64,000 nucleotides of DNA from Micrasema longulum (lineage: Eukaryota; Arthropoda; Insecta; Trichoptera; Brachycentridae), in the NCBI GenBank assembly GCA_022494885.1, contig JAGVSM010000972.1, positions 62,001 through 126,000 on the forward strand, read 5' to 3'. A program made the translations under genes and the position numbers. Positions 32,101 to 42,839 of this stretch are shown piece after piece (the first letter of the stretch is position 1; every line of letters begins with the position of its first letter). The notes beneath the pieces were generated by a model that saw only the letters and a list, made by a program, of their open reading frames with translations, was not told the DNA's origin and searched no databases.

Positions 32101-33861
32101 TTCTTATTACAGCTTTCGATGAACGGTTAAAACCAATTTTATATCATGACTCTTGCAGTCACAATATAAATAGTTTAATGTTGATTATATCTACTTTTAA
32201 TTGGTTTTAATTTTTTTGCTTTATTGAGTAGGCAGTGAGATTTGATTACAACTCCAAAATTTAAAATTGCATTTTTTACTACAGTTGCTTTCTTTTTAAT
32301 TTCGTAACTGAGCCGTCTTAGTTCATATCAGGAGAATTTTCTTATTCAAATATTGAACCAAAAATACTTAAACCATATCACATCATTATCCAAAATACCT
32401 ACACTTAGTTGAATTTGTAACAATACATATAAATTCAATACAAATGATTTATTTACATAAAAAGTTTATTCTTATACAATCATTTGTGTAAAAATAGCTT
32501 AATCAAATTTTAAAAAAACACATTGGAAATTAAAAAAACTTTTTAAAGAAATTCGAAAAATAACTAAAATTATAAAACCTATTTGTCACGGGTTTTCCCA
32601 GTAAGGAAAAAATTGTTAATTCAACCATAATATAGTTAAATTAACAATGTATTACCATGTTTTTGAGATGGTTGAATATGACTGTTGATTTAGACAATTG
32701 TTGAAGGAATTTTTTTATGGACAATATAGGTTTGCTAGAGTTTTTGTATGAAATTAATAAAATAACATCATTTGTTTTTATAAAAGATACACTCACGCCT
32801 TTTTACATGTATTACTTTAAATGTTATTGATTCTCGCTTCTCAAAAGTGGGAAATATATCGTGAATAACATTTACATGATTTGTGAAAATCCCACGAATA
32901 CCGAACTGGTATTTACTAATTAATATCATTAATTGACGGTACTCGTAACTTTTTTTCCTAACAGGTAAAATAAATTAATTTATATTTTATAATTTAAGAC
33001 CAAATACGTAACTAAAATAATGTAAAAATTTACAAAAATCCAAAGACAAATATTTACCACACTTAATTTTTTTTTAAGTTTATTAAAAAATAAATAAAAT
33101 ATTTGAGAAATAGTAAAAAACTATTTTAATCTTCATTATCTCAGATACATGATTTATGCAAATAATGAGTTATACCTCTAAGCAGACGATATAATGTATT
33201 CTTGTGAAGTATCAAATAAATTTGAAGAAAGCCTTTTTCCTTTTTTTCCAATTCCATACATTGCTCCTATCAGTGTGGGCATCGGGACTTCATTGCGAAC
33301 TGCTTATTTTGCTTCATGCGGCAAATTTTAAGTGCTCCGTTCACTCTCGGTACTCACCCTTCTTTCGATATTTTTTCTCAGTAATTCAACCCATAGTAAA
33401 CATTCTTCTCAGGTACACAAATTATTTGAGCTGTGTCAGTATAACCCCACCCCATTCTCTGTGATCTCACATTAACTCATAATTTTTTCAAAACCATCAC
33501 ATTCAATTTATCTACGTTTATCAGAAAATCTCTTCCCTTGCATGCATCGTGGACTTTTGTTACCACACCAATATTTATCCACTAAGTTTACTGTATATTG
33601 AATAGAACTTGGAAGGTATCGCCAATCTTAACGAAAGCCTCGTTTTGAATGAACTTCCATAATATCGATACTGTAATATAACGGACATCGTTTAACCCCC
33701 TGATGTTGAGACGAGTAAAAACGGTTTCATGTTTGTAAAAAAATTTCAAACAAATTGCGATAGAGACGTCATAAGAGCAAAATTTTTAGTTACTTTTTTT
33801 TATCGTCTTACTTATTAGTGTACATTATTTTATTATTAACTTTATATATGAACGCGAAAGT
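32101..33861. other. AT-rich interval without recognised features
   Basis: Only short frames such as one of 86 codons at 33204-33464, which has no family signature and sits in low-complexity sequence. Confidence 0.5.
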
Positions 33862-34010
33862 AGGTGTATATGTTCATGTGTGTATGTATGTGTTTATATA
33901 TATATATATAAGCATGTTTATGTGTGTATATGTTTGTATGTATGTTTATATATGGATATGTGTGTGTATGTAAATGTATGTATGTTGTATGTGTTGATTT
34001 ATATGCATTT
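33862..34010 (+). repeat. TG/TA-rich microsatellite
   Basis: Alternating purine-pyrimidine sequence with TGTGTATGTATGTG and (TA)n at 33894-33912. The 101-codon frame through it is a low-complexity artefact. Confidence 0.85.
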
Positions 34011-34074
34011 TTATTTCTTTTTTCATCAGATTAATCTCACCCGCATTTACCCAGCTCTTTCACTTCTTTACAAA

Positions 34075-34270
34075 AATGAACAGTTGGAAGAGTTAAAAAA
34101 CTATGAATATTCAAATAAAGGCAGAATTATGAATGTTACACAGTGTGTGAACTGCCTTTTCATGATAAGTCATGCCAGGCAATGAGATAAGTCATAAGCC
34201 CTGTTAATTTAGACATGCATGTAATGCATGCATGTTTTTGTAAAATGTTCTCCATCTCTGTTGTTACATA
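34075..34270 (+). repeat. R384 partial unit
   Basis: AACAGTTGGAAGAGTTAAAA, GGCAGAATTATGAATGTTAC, ACAGTGTGTGAACTGCC and GTAAAATGTTCTCCATCTCT. A small palindrome (GCATGTAATGCATGCATG) has been added at about 34219. Confidence 0.7.
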
Positions 34271-34300
34271 GTAAACAAACAAGGACTCAAAAATAATTTT

Positions 34301-34510
34301 ATCATCATAACTTCTCTTTGAATTAAATCCATTGTATTTTGAACATCTGTTACATGAAAATAAGATGATCCGTCTAACGTTTCAGGTGCTAGTCTAGGAA
34401 CAATGTAATATTGCAGTTTAAACATCCTTAAAAATCAATATTTCACGCCCACGAGCCAGGAATCAAACCCAGGTCGTCATAAATAGAAGGCAAACGAGTT
34501 AACCACTTAA
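34301..34510 (-). mobile_element. SINE A, diverged copy
   Basis: ATCATCATAA tail, ACATGAAAATAAGATGATCC body and the head complement GGAATCAAACCCAGGTCGTC near 34460. It lies between two R384 pieces. Confidence 0.65.
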
Positions 34511-34625
34511 TTTTTAGCTTAAATAGCATTTTAATGTAAACCAGCCAATGAAAGGTCATAAGCCCTGGAAATGCCTAGACTTTCATATCTTCACTAAAAT
34601 GGTTTCCTTCTCTGTCGCAAAAAAA
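34511..34625 (+). repeat. R384 partial unit
   Basis: AAACCAGCCAATGAAAGGTC, ATAAGCCCTGGAAATGCCTA and TTCCTTCTCTGTCGCA. Plausibly the continuation of a tandem R384 pair with the unit at 34.1 kb, now separated by SINE A. Confidence 0.65.
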
Positions 34626-34644
34626 ATCAAATTAAGTGGCATTG

Positions 34645-34898
34645 TTCTTCTTCTTCTTCATTCCTTTTCCGCGCCTAACGGTGCATAGGGCACTTCATTG
34701 GTACATCAATCGCGTCGTATCTTGATCATTTTTATGACATGTAGAAAACGTGATAAGTCTTTCAAGCCCAGGGACTTTGAAATATTTTAGCGTTAAAACA
34801 CCGTTATAAATAAATTATTCACATCAACCATGTTGGAAATTGAACCAGAGACCTTTTACATGGCAGAAAAACGCACAGACTACTACATCACGAGGCCG
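34645..34898 (-). mobile_element. SINE A, near full length
   Basis: The tail appears as TTCTTCTTCTTCATT. The body has GGTGCATAGGGCACTTCATT, and the head complement ends at CATCACGAGGCCG. Confidence 0.8.
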
Positions 34899-35127
34899 AA
34901 AATTTAACTCGGCATCAAGTAACCTATATTTTATAGTACACAACGCGGGAATGAACCGGGGGACAAATAATTTAAATATATATATAAATATCCTTTTATA
35001 TATTTTTATTTATTGCATAGATAATTTTAAATGGACATTCGATAATTATGTTTTTTTTCTTTTAATTTTTAATTACATACTTATTCAATGAATTGTAAAA
35101 AAGATACATTAAAAACCCTTTACCTAT

Positions 35128-35495
35128 CAATAAATCACACTCACAACACTAGATTAAAAACTGAGGGCTCCCTGTCTGTTCCCCGAATTACAAATTACTT
35201 CGGAGAGCGAACATTAAATTGCGTTGTTCCAAGATTGTTCAATGATCTCCCACAATCCATCATTAATATGAAAGATTTTCAAATGAAAAAAAATAACTGA
35301 AGAAATATCTTCTACATACTTTATTGTGTCTGTTTAAAAATAAATTTGTAAAATACAAATAAAATAAATGTATTCTAAACCTGTCATAAAAAAAATGTGT
35401 CCCACTGAAAAGTCTTTAGACTTAGTGGGTAACAAATTTGGAAAGGTATTTTTTAATTATAAAATAAACGCTGCTCTGCAGCACTAAAACTGAAG
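35128..35495 (+). pseudogene. LINE L-A 3' fragment, second copy
   Basis: An open frame to a stop at 35300 with THNTRLKTEGSLSVPRITNY, FGERTLNCVVPRLFNDLP and KDFQMKKNN, nearly identical to 2700-2890. The 3' UTR again has AAAAGTCTTTAGACTTAG and ends at AAATAAACGCTGCTCTGCAG. The 5' breakpoint lies just before the HTHNTR block. It encodes only the last part of an ORF2 protein, without catalytic function. Confidence 0.75.
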
Positions 35496-36345
35496 AATAC
35501 TAATTATGATAAAAAACGGAAATATTCTTTGAAAAATAAATTTAAATAGAAAAAAACTGAAACCCAAATAAAAACATTATTTGATTTTTTAAAAGGAATG
35601 TACTAAGTACTGAATAATAAATAAAAAAAAATGGGTCTACCATAATAAAACAACTTACTTAGTGATATATTTATGAATTGAGTGTGCCTGAAAATGCCAC
35701 AAAAACTATGAACCTGGGTGTGAGGCCCCCGAATGCACTTTGAACCCACCCATCTCAGCCCACGCGCAAGGCACTACTAAAACAAAGCAAGCTATCGATA
35801 CTTCAGTTTTTTTTTTTCACCCACATAATTGAAGGAGATGCAAAATTGTCAATTCTATAGTAGTATGCGTTTAAAAATGTGCCGGGCGTCTGACCCTCAG
35901 GTTCTTTGACGTACAGTTAATTACAAGAGTGTTGAGTGAAGATAATTGATTGTTGGTAAAGTACAATATTCCAGGTTTCTTATAACCATTTTGTATGGTT
36001 TCATATTTTATTTTCCAATGTTTGTGTAGCAAAATAAAACAAAATAATTGAACAGATGGCAGGTCTCTAAAGTGTTAAAACAACACGAGATAAAGTTGAA
36101 CGGTGGCATTTACCCCACTCGACCATAACGTTGCTGGACAAAGTAACGTTACTAGTAGCTTCAACATTAAATATTATTATTGCAAAAGCTATTAAGTGTT
36201 ATTTTATTATGCACTTCATACATTCATATAAACCACTCATTCTCAATGTGGCGTTTATCGACACCCAGGGGTCAATGGCGGTGAAAAAAAAAATGGGGGT
36301 CCATGAGATGTAAATGGGGATCCAAGAGGAAGGATCTCATTAAGG
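35496..36345. other. Non-coding; possible transposon end near 36230-36340
   Basis: CACTCATTCTCAATGTGGCG and TGGGGGTCCATGAGATGTAA look like the start of another hAT-type element (such ends often read as a first-person copy of ...TTCTCAA...GGGGGTCC...GAGATG). No matching right end was found. Confidence 0.3.
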
Positions 36346-36489
36346 CAGGCCGTCACCAAACTTTTATGGTAATTGTAATAATACACCTAGATAACAGTTA
36401 GTGTAGATGGCCTAAATAGGAACTCCGCATGCATGGGTTTATAAATTCATATTGCAAAAACACGTACACTGTGTAAATTTTCATGTCTT

Positions 36490-37295
36490 GATGCTCAAAA
36501 TCCCCTGACTCTGTCAAACTGAGTTATTGAAAGGGTTGAGAGTTTCAAATACCTGGGAGTATATGATACGGAAAACGGCAGCTTTCATGAAGAACTGGGA
36601 GTGCGGATAGGAATAGCAGGTGCCACGAACAACAGTATTAAGTCTGTCTAGAGATCGGATATTTACTTGATGAAAAACAAATGCCACTTTTATAACGCCT
36701 GTATAACACCTATTCTTGTATGGATGCGAATCGTGGCACTTATATTTGTTTATTTTTTGGCAACAGAAAAATACTGAGTTTTTTTTTTTACTTTTTTCTT
36801 GAGAAAAATCACATTTTATTTTTTGTTTTCTCACCGGGAATCGAATCCGGAACCTTCCGTCTGTGAGTCAAGCGTCTTGACTACTACACCACGGAGGCGG
36901 CCAAAAAAAATAAAAAAGCGGCGTAGTTTTAAGAATGGGTGTCTCAGATGAATCTCGGGTGTGCGGTGGTTTGACTTTGTGCGGACTGAAGTAAAAAGAG
37001 AACGGACGCAGCAAACTCCCGTGACAACTGTCATAAAGCGGAGGTGATTCGGTTGGCTTGGCCATGTACTGCGGATGCCTCCTAAAAGCCCTAACCACGC
37101 TTACCTACTCTACAAGGCATCAGGTTCTCGACGTCCTGGACGTTCACTGCTGACTGTTCGTCGGCAGTTCATGTCAGAACTACGGGACGCAAACCTGACT
37201 TGGAAGGATGCCCAGGAGCTGGCAGCCGACAGGGATGCCCGGAGGAACTTCGTAGATACCATATTCTCCAACTCGGGAGCGGAGATAGAATAGTG
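36490..37295 (+). pseudogene. LINE L-B ORF2 3' part, split by SINE B
   Basis: 36530-36735 encodes RVESFKYLGVYDTENGSFHE, ELGVRIGIAGATNNSIKSV and, after a stop, CHFYNACITPIL: the RT region following the catalytic box. After a SINE at 36780-36902 it resumes with GWLGHVLRMPP in a shifted frame (37050), PGRSLLTVRRQF, LTWKDAQELAADRDARRNFV and a stop near 37293. Block order matches RTE-like LINEs. The catalytic YXDD is not present. Multiple shifts and the SINE make it a dead copy. Confidence 0.65.
36780..36902 (-). mobile_element. SINE B, 3'-truncated, inside LINE L-B
   Basis: Minus strand: head GCCTCCGTGGTGTAGTAGTC (complement at 36880-36902), B box GGATTCGATTCCC, then AAAATGTGATTTTTCTCAAG, where it ends instead of continuing to the GGGCCTCCTGG part. 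Confidence 0.8.
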
Positions 37296-37552
37296 ATAAA
37301 TAATACACCCAACACAGAAAAGTCACTAACTGAAAATTTGAAGACCAAGAAAAAATCATACTATGTTTTTTTAATAAATTTCATTTGTAACTTTTTTCAT
37401 TTGATACATTTGGAAGGTTTTTAACAATGTTAGGTAGCTAAAATTGGATTAAATGACTTTTGCTTGTTTGTAATCTGGACAATGCAAGCTGTAACAATCA
37501 GTGAACGAAACGAAATATTAGGAATAATTGTCATGAAGTTGTGGTTAAAAAG

Positions 37553-37815
37553 TCGGTCTCGTAATGTAATAGTCCGCGCGTTTGCCTACCATGCAAGAGG
37601 TCTCGGGTTCGATTCCCGACATGGTTGATATAAATTATGTATTGAAAAGGGTGTTTTTACACCAGAATATTTCATAGTTCCTGGACTGGTACCTGAAGCG
37701 TAAGACTGATCATCTTACCTTGACGTTACAAAAATGATCAAGATACGCTGCGATTGTTATACTAATACAGTGCCCTATGTACCATTAGGTGCGGAAAGGG
37801 AATGATGATGATGAT
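37553..37815 (+). mobile_element. SINE A, full length
   Basis: Best plus-strand copy: head from 37553 with TCTCGGGTTCGATTCCCGAC (B box), body TTCCTGGACTGGTACCTGAA and GATCAAGATACGCTGCGATT, 3' region ACCATTAGGTGCGGAAAGGG and tail ATGATGATGATGA. Length about 260 bp. Confidence 0.85.
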
Positions 37816-37985
37816 TTTTTTTTTTTTAATTGATTTTTATTGTTTTTTAGCAATTAGCAAATATTGTCATTTTATTGGATGTTTTTATGTTTTTTCATTA
37901 TGTATTTTTGTATTATTTAATTTGGTACTCACTCTTATTTGGCATATTATATATTACTCCTATTTCTTACTATATAATAGAATTC

Positions 37986-38168
37986 GGCGGCCTCCGTGGT
38001 GTAGTGGTCAAGACGCTTGACTCACGCACGGAAGGTTCCGGGTTCGATTCCCGGTGAGAACACAAACATTAAAATGTGATTTTTTCTCAAGCCTGGTTGT
38101 TCTGTAATGTAATTCACCACTGTAATTGGGCCTCCTGGCCTGTTGTGGTGCAAAAAAAAAAAAAAAAA
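37986..38168 (+). mobile_element. SINE B, full length
   Basis: Begins GGCGGCCTCCGTGGTGTAGT, includes GGTTCGATTCCCGGTGAGAA and ends in the GGGCCTCCTGGCCTGTTGTG block and a poly-A run at 38152-38168. Cleanest copy of the family. Confidence 0.85.
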
Positions 38169-38700
38169 TGAAATGAAAATGAAATGAAAAAATTAGTTTC
38201 TAGAAACCATATCTCAATTATCATTTCAATTATGTTTATATATATATATTCTTTTTTTTTTTAATTTGATACTATTATTTTTTATATTTGATTATGTATG
38301 AGTCTAAATTTGTGTTATTCATATTTGAATATTTAAATACGATATTTTTTTTTTACATTGTATTATTTTATCAATTTTATTATTCATTACTTATACTTTT
38401 TTCTGAATTGTTATTCTATAACATCACATGTCATTTTAATTTAATCTAATTAATTTTACTATGTATTTTTTATTGTTAATTTTTATTGCTTAACACGTCC
38501 ATAACCTAAAAAGTATTTTTATATGTATAAATTGCATGTATTTATTTGATATGTAATATATTTTCTTTACCAACTTTGTATACTATGTGGAAATTTGTTA
38601 TTAGTTCTGAGTTTATACACTATATCTGTTTGTTTACTATAAATATGTGTGTAGAACTGTTGATTTCCCAAATAAAATACAATAAAATAAAATAACATAA
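38169..38700 (+). mobile_element. Probable LINE 3' UTR with (AAAATA)n tail
   Basis: AT-rich sequence ending in AATAAAATACAATAAAATAA at 38670-38697, the tail style seen on the LINE at 19.09 kb. No coding part is preserved. Confidence 0.35.
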
Positions 38701-39239
38701 TTTAACGCTTTGAATGGTACATTTAACTCAAAACGGTCATTTTTAGGGTAAGTGATTTTTGCCTGAACAATGATGATTTATTTTATGCAAAAAAGTATTT
38801 GTGTCGTTTTAATTAATAAATGTACAACTTCAAAAGTAATATATTAAACGTTAATCCTTTAAAAATGAGAGTTGGTGTGCGTCAGCTTCAAAACACATTT
38901 AAATTTAATGAGTTTCTAAACAAAATAAATTTAGAAAGAAGGGGGTTTAGAAACAGAAAAAAGCGGCAAATGGTCTTCGAGACAAAAAAGTTTGGGGACC
39001 TCTGCTTTAATTGACCAAAACTCATAAAAATGACAGTTAATAAACCATTAAAATGTTAATATTGCTTTAAAGTTTACATTTATATAAACTTTTTACTCAG
39101 AATTAACTATTCCACAAATGATACTGGAATTATCTATCGTCATGCGTGCATGAGGTCTGTATGACTATAGAGAAGATGTATGAATGAAAAGAAAGCGAGG
39201 TATTTATTATTATTATTGTGAATAATAAATAAAGTACCA

Positions 39240-39482
39240 TTTTTGTGAAAATCACCTCAAAGGCGCTGTACAATAAATATTACAACACGTCTTGCAGCTA
39301 CATAGCGCATTGACGGTTGGGATTTAAGTTTCTCGTTTCAAAATATAATTAAATTTAATAACAGATAAGAGATAGGAGCTATATTATATTGTGTCTTGCT
39401 GCTACATAGCGCATGGACGGTAGCATGGGCTTAGCCCCCATTTACATTGTTTAAAAAATGAAGTTTTGTTCGGAAAAACAAA
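39240..39482 (-). repeat. Second copy of the GTAGCTGCAAGACGTG repeat
   Basis: Contains CCTCAAAGGCGCTGTACA, CGTCTTGCAGCTACATAGCG and TTGCTGCTACATAGCGCATG, i.e. the words of 17455-17835 in reverse orientation. Confidence 0.55.
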
Positions 39483-39672
39483 GTGATGTGGCGTTATATC
39501 CTCTCTCCATATATATTCGACCAAAAAATAGATACATTTTAAGGTCAAAATTTAGTACTGTTACTCTGTAAAAAATGCATTTTATGTTACATACAGGCTT
39601 ACGAATTTTATGGAATGAGTCGAAATTCAAGGAAAATTTTTATTTTCTATTTCAAGATAAAAAATGATAAAT

Positions 39673-39800
39673 CGGGTTGTGGTCCTGTGGCTAGTGTCTC
39701 GGACTCCCGGACCAAAGGTCCGTGGTTCGAATCCTACTCTACCCCAACTCGATTCCATTTTCTAATAGTGAGTTATTTACAACTCGTTGAAAATGGCTCT
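39673..39800 (+). mobile_element. SINE C (tRNA-like head)
   Basis: GGGTTGTGGTCCTGTGGCTA, CGGACTCCCGGACCAAAGG, then the B box GGTTCGAATCC. An arm CGGACC/GGTCCG is present, but the acceptor stem and anticodon arm do not form a normal cloverleaf. It shares downstream sequence with 28430-28562. Confidence 0.5.
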
Positions 39801-40589
39801 CAATATTAAATATTTGGGTAAATCATAAGAACACAAATATTTCTTTTTCTTTAAAAAAAAAAAAAAAGATCGTTCATGCCAAAAATTTCCGCTGTTAAAG
39901 AAATAATTTATATGAAGTACACTCGTAAATTCCAAGAGAAAATTTCTCCTGATGCCTGGGTAACTTTTAAATCTAATTACGCGACAGTTTCTTGCTAAAT
40001 TAATTCATAATTGTGATGCTGTAGGAATACCGCACACACGCTCAAAGTTTCGAATCATTTTCCTTGTAAAATGCTCCGTAAGTAAAATGTTGCCTTTTGA
40101 TTAGTTCGTTGAAAGTTCGTATGGGAAAGTAATTTCATTCCTTTGTAATATTTGAATAATATCACGAAAGCAGAAGGTTAAAATAAACCGGCTTGAGGTT
40201 CGTGGATGTGCCGCGAACTCACAAAAAACAGGACTACAAATCCACTCCGCAAATAGAATCCAATCTTTAAGTACAGAATTTGCTTTAAATGTGATTTTCC
40301 TTTCAAAAAATGGACGATCTTTATAGGCATGAATAAAAATTTTATCTCATTTAATTCACAAAAATTAGCAAATGAAAGAATCGAGGAAATTCGTTCAGGC
40401 ATAAACAGGAGTCAATTATGTAATTCATAATATAAATTGATCACCTCATGGGTCAATTAAAAAAAATATCACTTTGTATTATTCCAACAAAAGCAATATT
40501 ACTGATAACTATTAATTCAATACAGATAGTTAGGTAAATACATAAGTATAGGTAGTCTGATGATATATACAAAAAAAAGTTACTAAGAG

Positions 40590-40740
40590 GATTGGCCTGG
40601 CCTACTGCTCGGTTAAAGTGTACAATCTACTTCCATTATCCGTAAAGACAATTAGTTAATACTCTCAATATAAAATTGCTATTAAGGAATGGATACTGGA
40701 TCTGGGTTGCGCACCGGTCGATGCGTGGATCAAGCCAAAT
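40590..40740 (+). pseudogene. LINE L-D C-terminal fragment
   Basis: Plus frame YCSVKVYNLLPLSVKTIS, then after a stop YKIAIKEWILD and CAPVDAWIKP. (Y.A)K.YN.LP..I......FK..(K)KWL is the closing motif of jockey-like ORF2. The minus copy at 41.39-41.52 kb encodes the same residues. Confidence 0.6.
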
Positions 40741-40794
40741 AGGTAAAATGTGTGTACTGTTTACGAAATCTATTCAATTGGTCTGTATAAATTG

Positions 40795-41045
40795 TTTATC
40801 AACCATATTTTAAGTTTGTCCAAATTTTTGTAGAAAAACACTAGATTCAACTCTCTGGGGAGCTGTTTATATTAACATATTACAACAGAGATGAAGAACA
40901 TTTCAGAGAAGGTAATATAGAAGTCATGAATGTCTGACTTCTATATTTTATATCTATATTCCTTCAATTCTTTCATCGGCTGATGTTTGTGAAGTTGAGA
41001 CCAATGACAGGTCATAAGCCCTGTAGATGCCTAGACTAATATATT
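40795..41045. repeat. R384 foldback
   Basis: Minus from 40805 (ATTTTAAGTTTGTCCAAATT, GGGGAGCTGTTTATATTAAC, AACAGAGATGAAGAACATTT) to about 40995, then plus from 41000 (CCAATGACAGGTCATAAGCC, CTGTAGATGCCTAGACT). Confidence 0.65.
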
Positions 41046-41558
41046 TTTAAAAATTTATGTATAATTTAACGTTGTTTGTGTTCTTTTTTTTATACAGAAT
41101 AATGTCACTGTGGGGTCCCGTGCCGAGGGAAACATTTTACAAAAATGTGAAACATGCCTAAGATAATCATATTTTACAAAGTTATAAAATATATTTTACA
41201 AAGTTAAAAAAATCAACAAAATAAAAACAATAAAAAAAACTTAACTGAACCAACTAACCTAATTATCATTAACATTATAAACAAAATAAAAAACAAAAAT
41301 ATTTATAAAAAACATAAATAATTTATATAGACTTATTAATAAAATTCAAAAACAGTGCATACATTTTACATGTTTGGCTTGATACACTCATCGATCCGTG
41401 CGCAACCCACCTCCACTATCCATTTCTTAATAGCAATTTTATATTTTGAGAACTTACTTATTGTCCTTATGGATAATGGAAGTAGATTGTACACTTTAAC
41501 CGAGTAGTAGGTCAATTCTCTTTGACCGAAGGTTGTATTTATTATTTTATTTTTTTGC
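41046..41558 (-). pseudogene. LINE L-D C-terminus and 3' UTR, inserted in R384
   Basis: Minus strand from 41530: YYSVKVYNLLPLSIRTI, FSKYKIAIKKWIVEVGCAR, then a 3' UTR with CCCTCGGCACGGGACCCCAC at about 41115. The R384 unit is interrupted here: its left part ends CTAGACT at about 41038 and it resumes CCCTTCTCTAAAATG at 41559. Subtracting about 513 bp restores near-384 spacing between neighbouring R384 anchors. 5'-truncated pseudogene. Confidence 0.65.
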
Positions 41559-41995
41559 CCTTCTCTAAAATGTTTTTCCTCTCTGTTGTAATATGTTAAT
41601 ACAAACAGCTCCCCAGGGAGTTGAATCTAGTCCTTGTCTACAAAAATTTGGACTAACAAAAAATATTGCTGATAAATTCACCTGGTCCATGAAGAAGTAT
41701 AGAAATTAAAAAAATAAAATTTTCAGGCGTTCCCTAGTGTGAAATAATTCAATTAAATGAATCTCACCCGCATAAATAAAGGTTTCAGATCTTTTACTTC
41801 ACAAACATCAACAGATGCAAGAATTGAAGGAATATAGATCTTCAAATATGGGCAGAATGGTGAATGTTACACAGTGTGTAAAGTGGCCACTTAAACCAGC
41901 CATTGACAGGTCATTAGCCCTGTAGATGCCTTAACTTCTATATTATCTTATCTTAAATATTCTTCATCTCTATTGTAATATGTTAATAAATTGTT
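41559..41995 (+). repeat. R384, more than one full period
   Basis: CTCTAAAATGTTTTTCCTCT at its start, through AACAGCTCCCCAGGGAGTTG, CACCTGGTCCATGAAGAAGT, CTCACCCGCATAAATAAAGG and GGGCAGAATGGTGAATGTTA, to CTCTATTGTAATATGTTAAT. This run covers the whole unit once, so it is a good reference for the family. Confidence 0.8.
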
Positions 41996-42190
41996 TATGT
42001 TTGTTACGATTGTTTTTGTTTATATTGTTTATTATGTTAATGATAATTAGATTGATTAGATTAATTACATATTTTTATTTTTATTATAATGTTAAATTTT
42101 TAATTTAAGGCATGTTTCACATTTTGTAAAAGGTTTCCCTCGGCACGGGACACCCCAGTGAAGGATTATTCTGTATAAAAATTAGAATAC
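41996..42190 (+). mobile_element. LINE L-D 3' end, inserted in R384
   Basis: AAGGCATGTTTCACATTTTG, CCCTCGGCACGGGACACCCC and AGTGAAGGATTATTCTG, the plus-strand mirror of 41090-41160. It lies where the next R384 block should begin. Confidence 0.6.
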
Positions 42191-42299
42191 AAACAATTTA
42201 AAAGTTTAAATAAATATATAAACAAATATATCAGTATACTTTTTTTAAATTCCATGAGAAATAAATGCAAAAACTTACGTTAAAAATCGCAAAAATGCC

Positions 42300-42622
42300 A
42301 TTTCTGTCATGATCCGTGTCTAACCCGCATAAATAAAAATTTTCAACTCTTTAACTTCACAAACATCAACAGATGAAAGAATTGAAGGAATACAAATGTT
42401 CAATTTTGGGCAGAATGGTGAATGTTACACAGTGTGTAAAGTGGCTACTCAAACCAGCCAATGACAGATCATAAGCTCTGTAGATGCCTAGACTTATATA
42501 TTACATTCTCTAAAATGTTTTTTTATCTCTGTTATAATATGTTAATATGAACACCTCTCCAGGGAGTTGAATCCAGTACTTGTCTACAAAAACTTGGATA
42601 AACTCAAAATATTGTTGGTAGT
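42300..42622 (+). repeat. R384 unit
   Basis: ACCCGCATAAATAAAAATTT, ACATCAACAGATGAAAGAAT, GGGCAGAATGGTGAATGTTA, GACCTAGACTT-equivalent, CCTCTCCAGGGAGTTGAATC and AACTCAAAATATTGTTGG. Confidence 0.8.
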
Positions 42623-42639
42623 AATTATTATTTAATTTT

Positions 42640-42765
42640 ATGTCCATGCCTTAAATTTCTTTGGTTGTATTTCGTTTTAACTGTACCTGTATAAATAATC
42701 AAAAAATGCATTAACCACTTTTAATTGGACTTTTTAAGTCTGTTAATAAATAAATAAATAAATAA
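42640..42765 (+). mobile_element. Short LINE 3' end with (AAAT)n tail
   Basis: AT-rich sequence followed by AATAAATAAATAAATAAATA at 42740-42762. The coding part is absent, so assignment rests on the tail only. Confidence 0.35.
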
Positions 42766-42839
42766 TGATTTGTTTACAACACTAAAATTATATACATCGG
42801 GAACATTGGAAACATTTTAATAATTATTTTTTTATTTAT

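Larger units (their letters stand above)
36346..39004. mobile_element. Possible hAT-type shell (2.66 kb) filled with other repeats
   Basis: Left end CAGGCCGTCACCAAACTTTT at 36346 and right end, reversed, CAGAGGTCCCCAAACTTTTT ending at 39004 agree over a GTC(A/C)CCAAACTTTT core. Flanking octamers (CATTAAGG and CTTTAATT) agree at only 5 of 8. CAG...CTG inverted ends with 8-bp duplications are hAT features. No transposase is recognisable. A LINE and three SINEs lie inside. Confidence 0.35.

Noticed and set aside
33880..34185. 101-codon plus-strand frame
   Set aside because: It runs through a TG/TA microsatellite and into an R384 repeat; the predicted protein is low-complexity.
36831..37098. Minus frames of 67 and 76 codons
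   Set aside because: They are antisense to LINE L-B coding sequence and cross into SINE B.
37802..38057. Two plus frames of 60-72 codons
   Set aside because: They end inside SINE B and derive partly from its tRNA-like head; there is no protein similarity.
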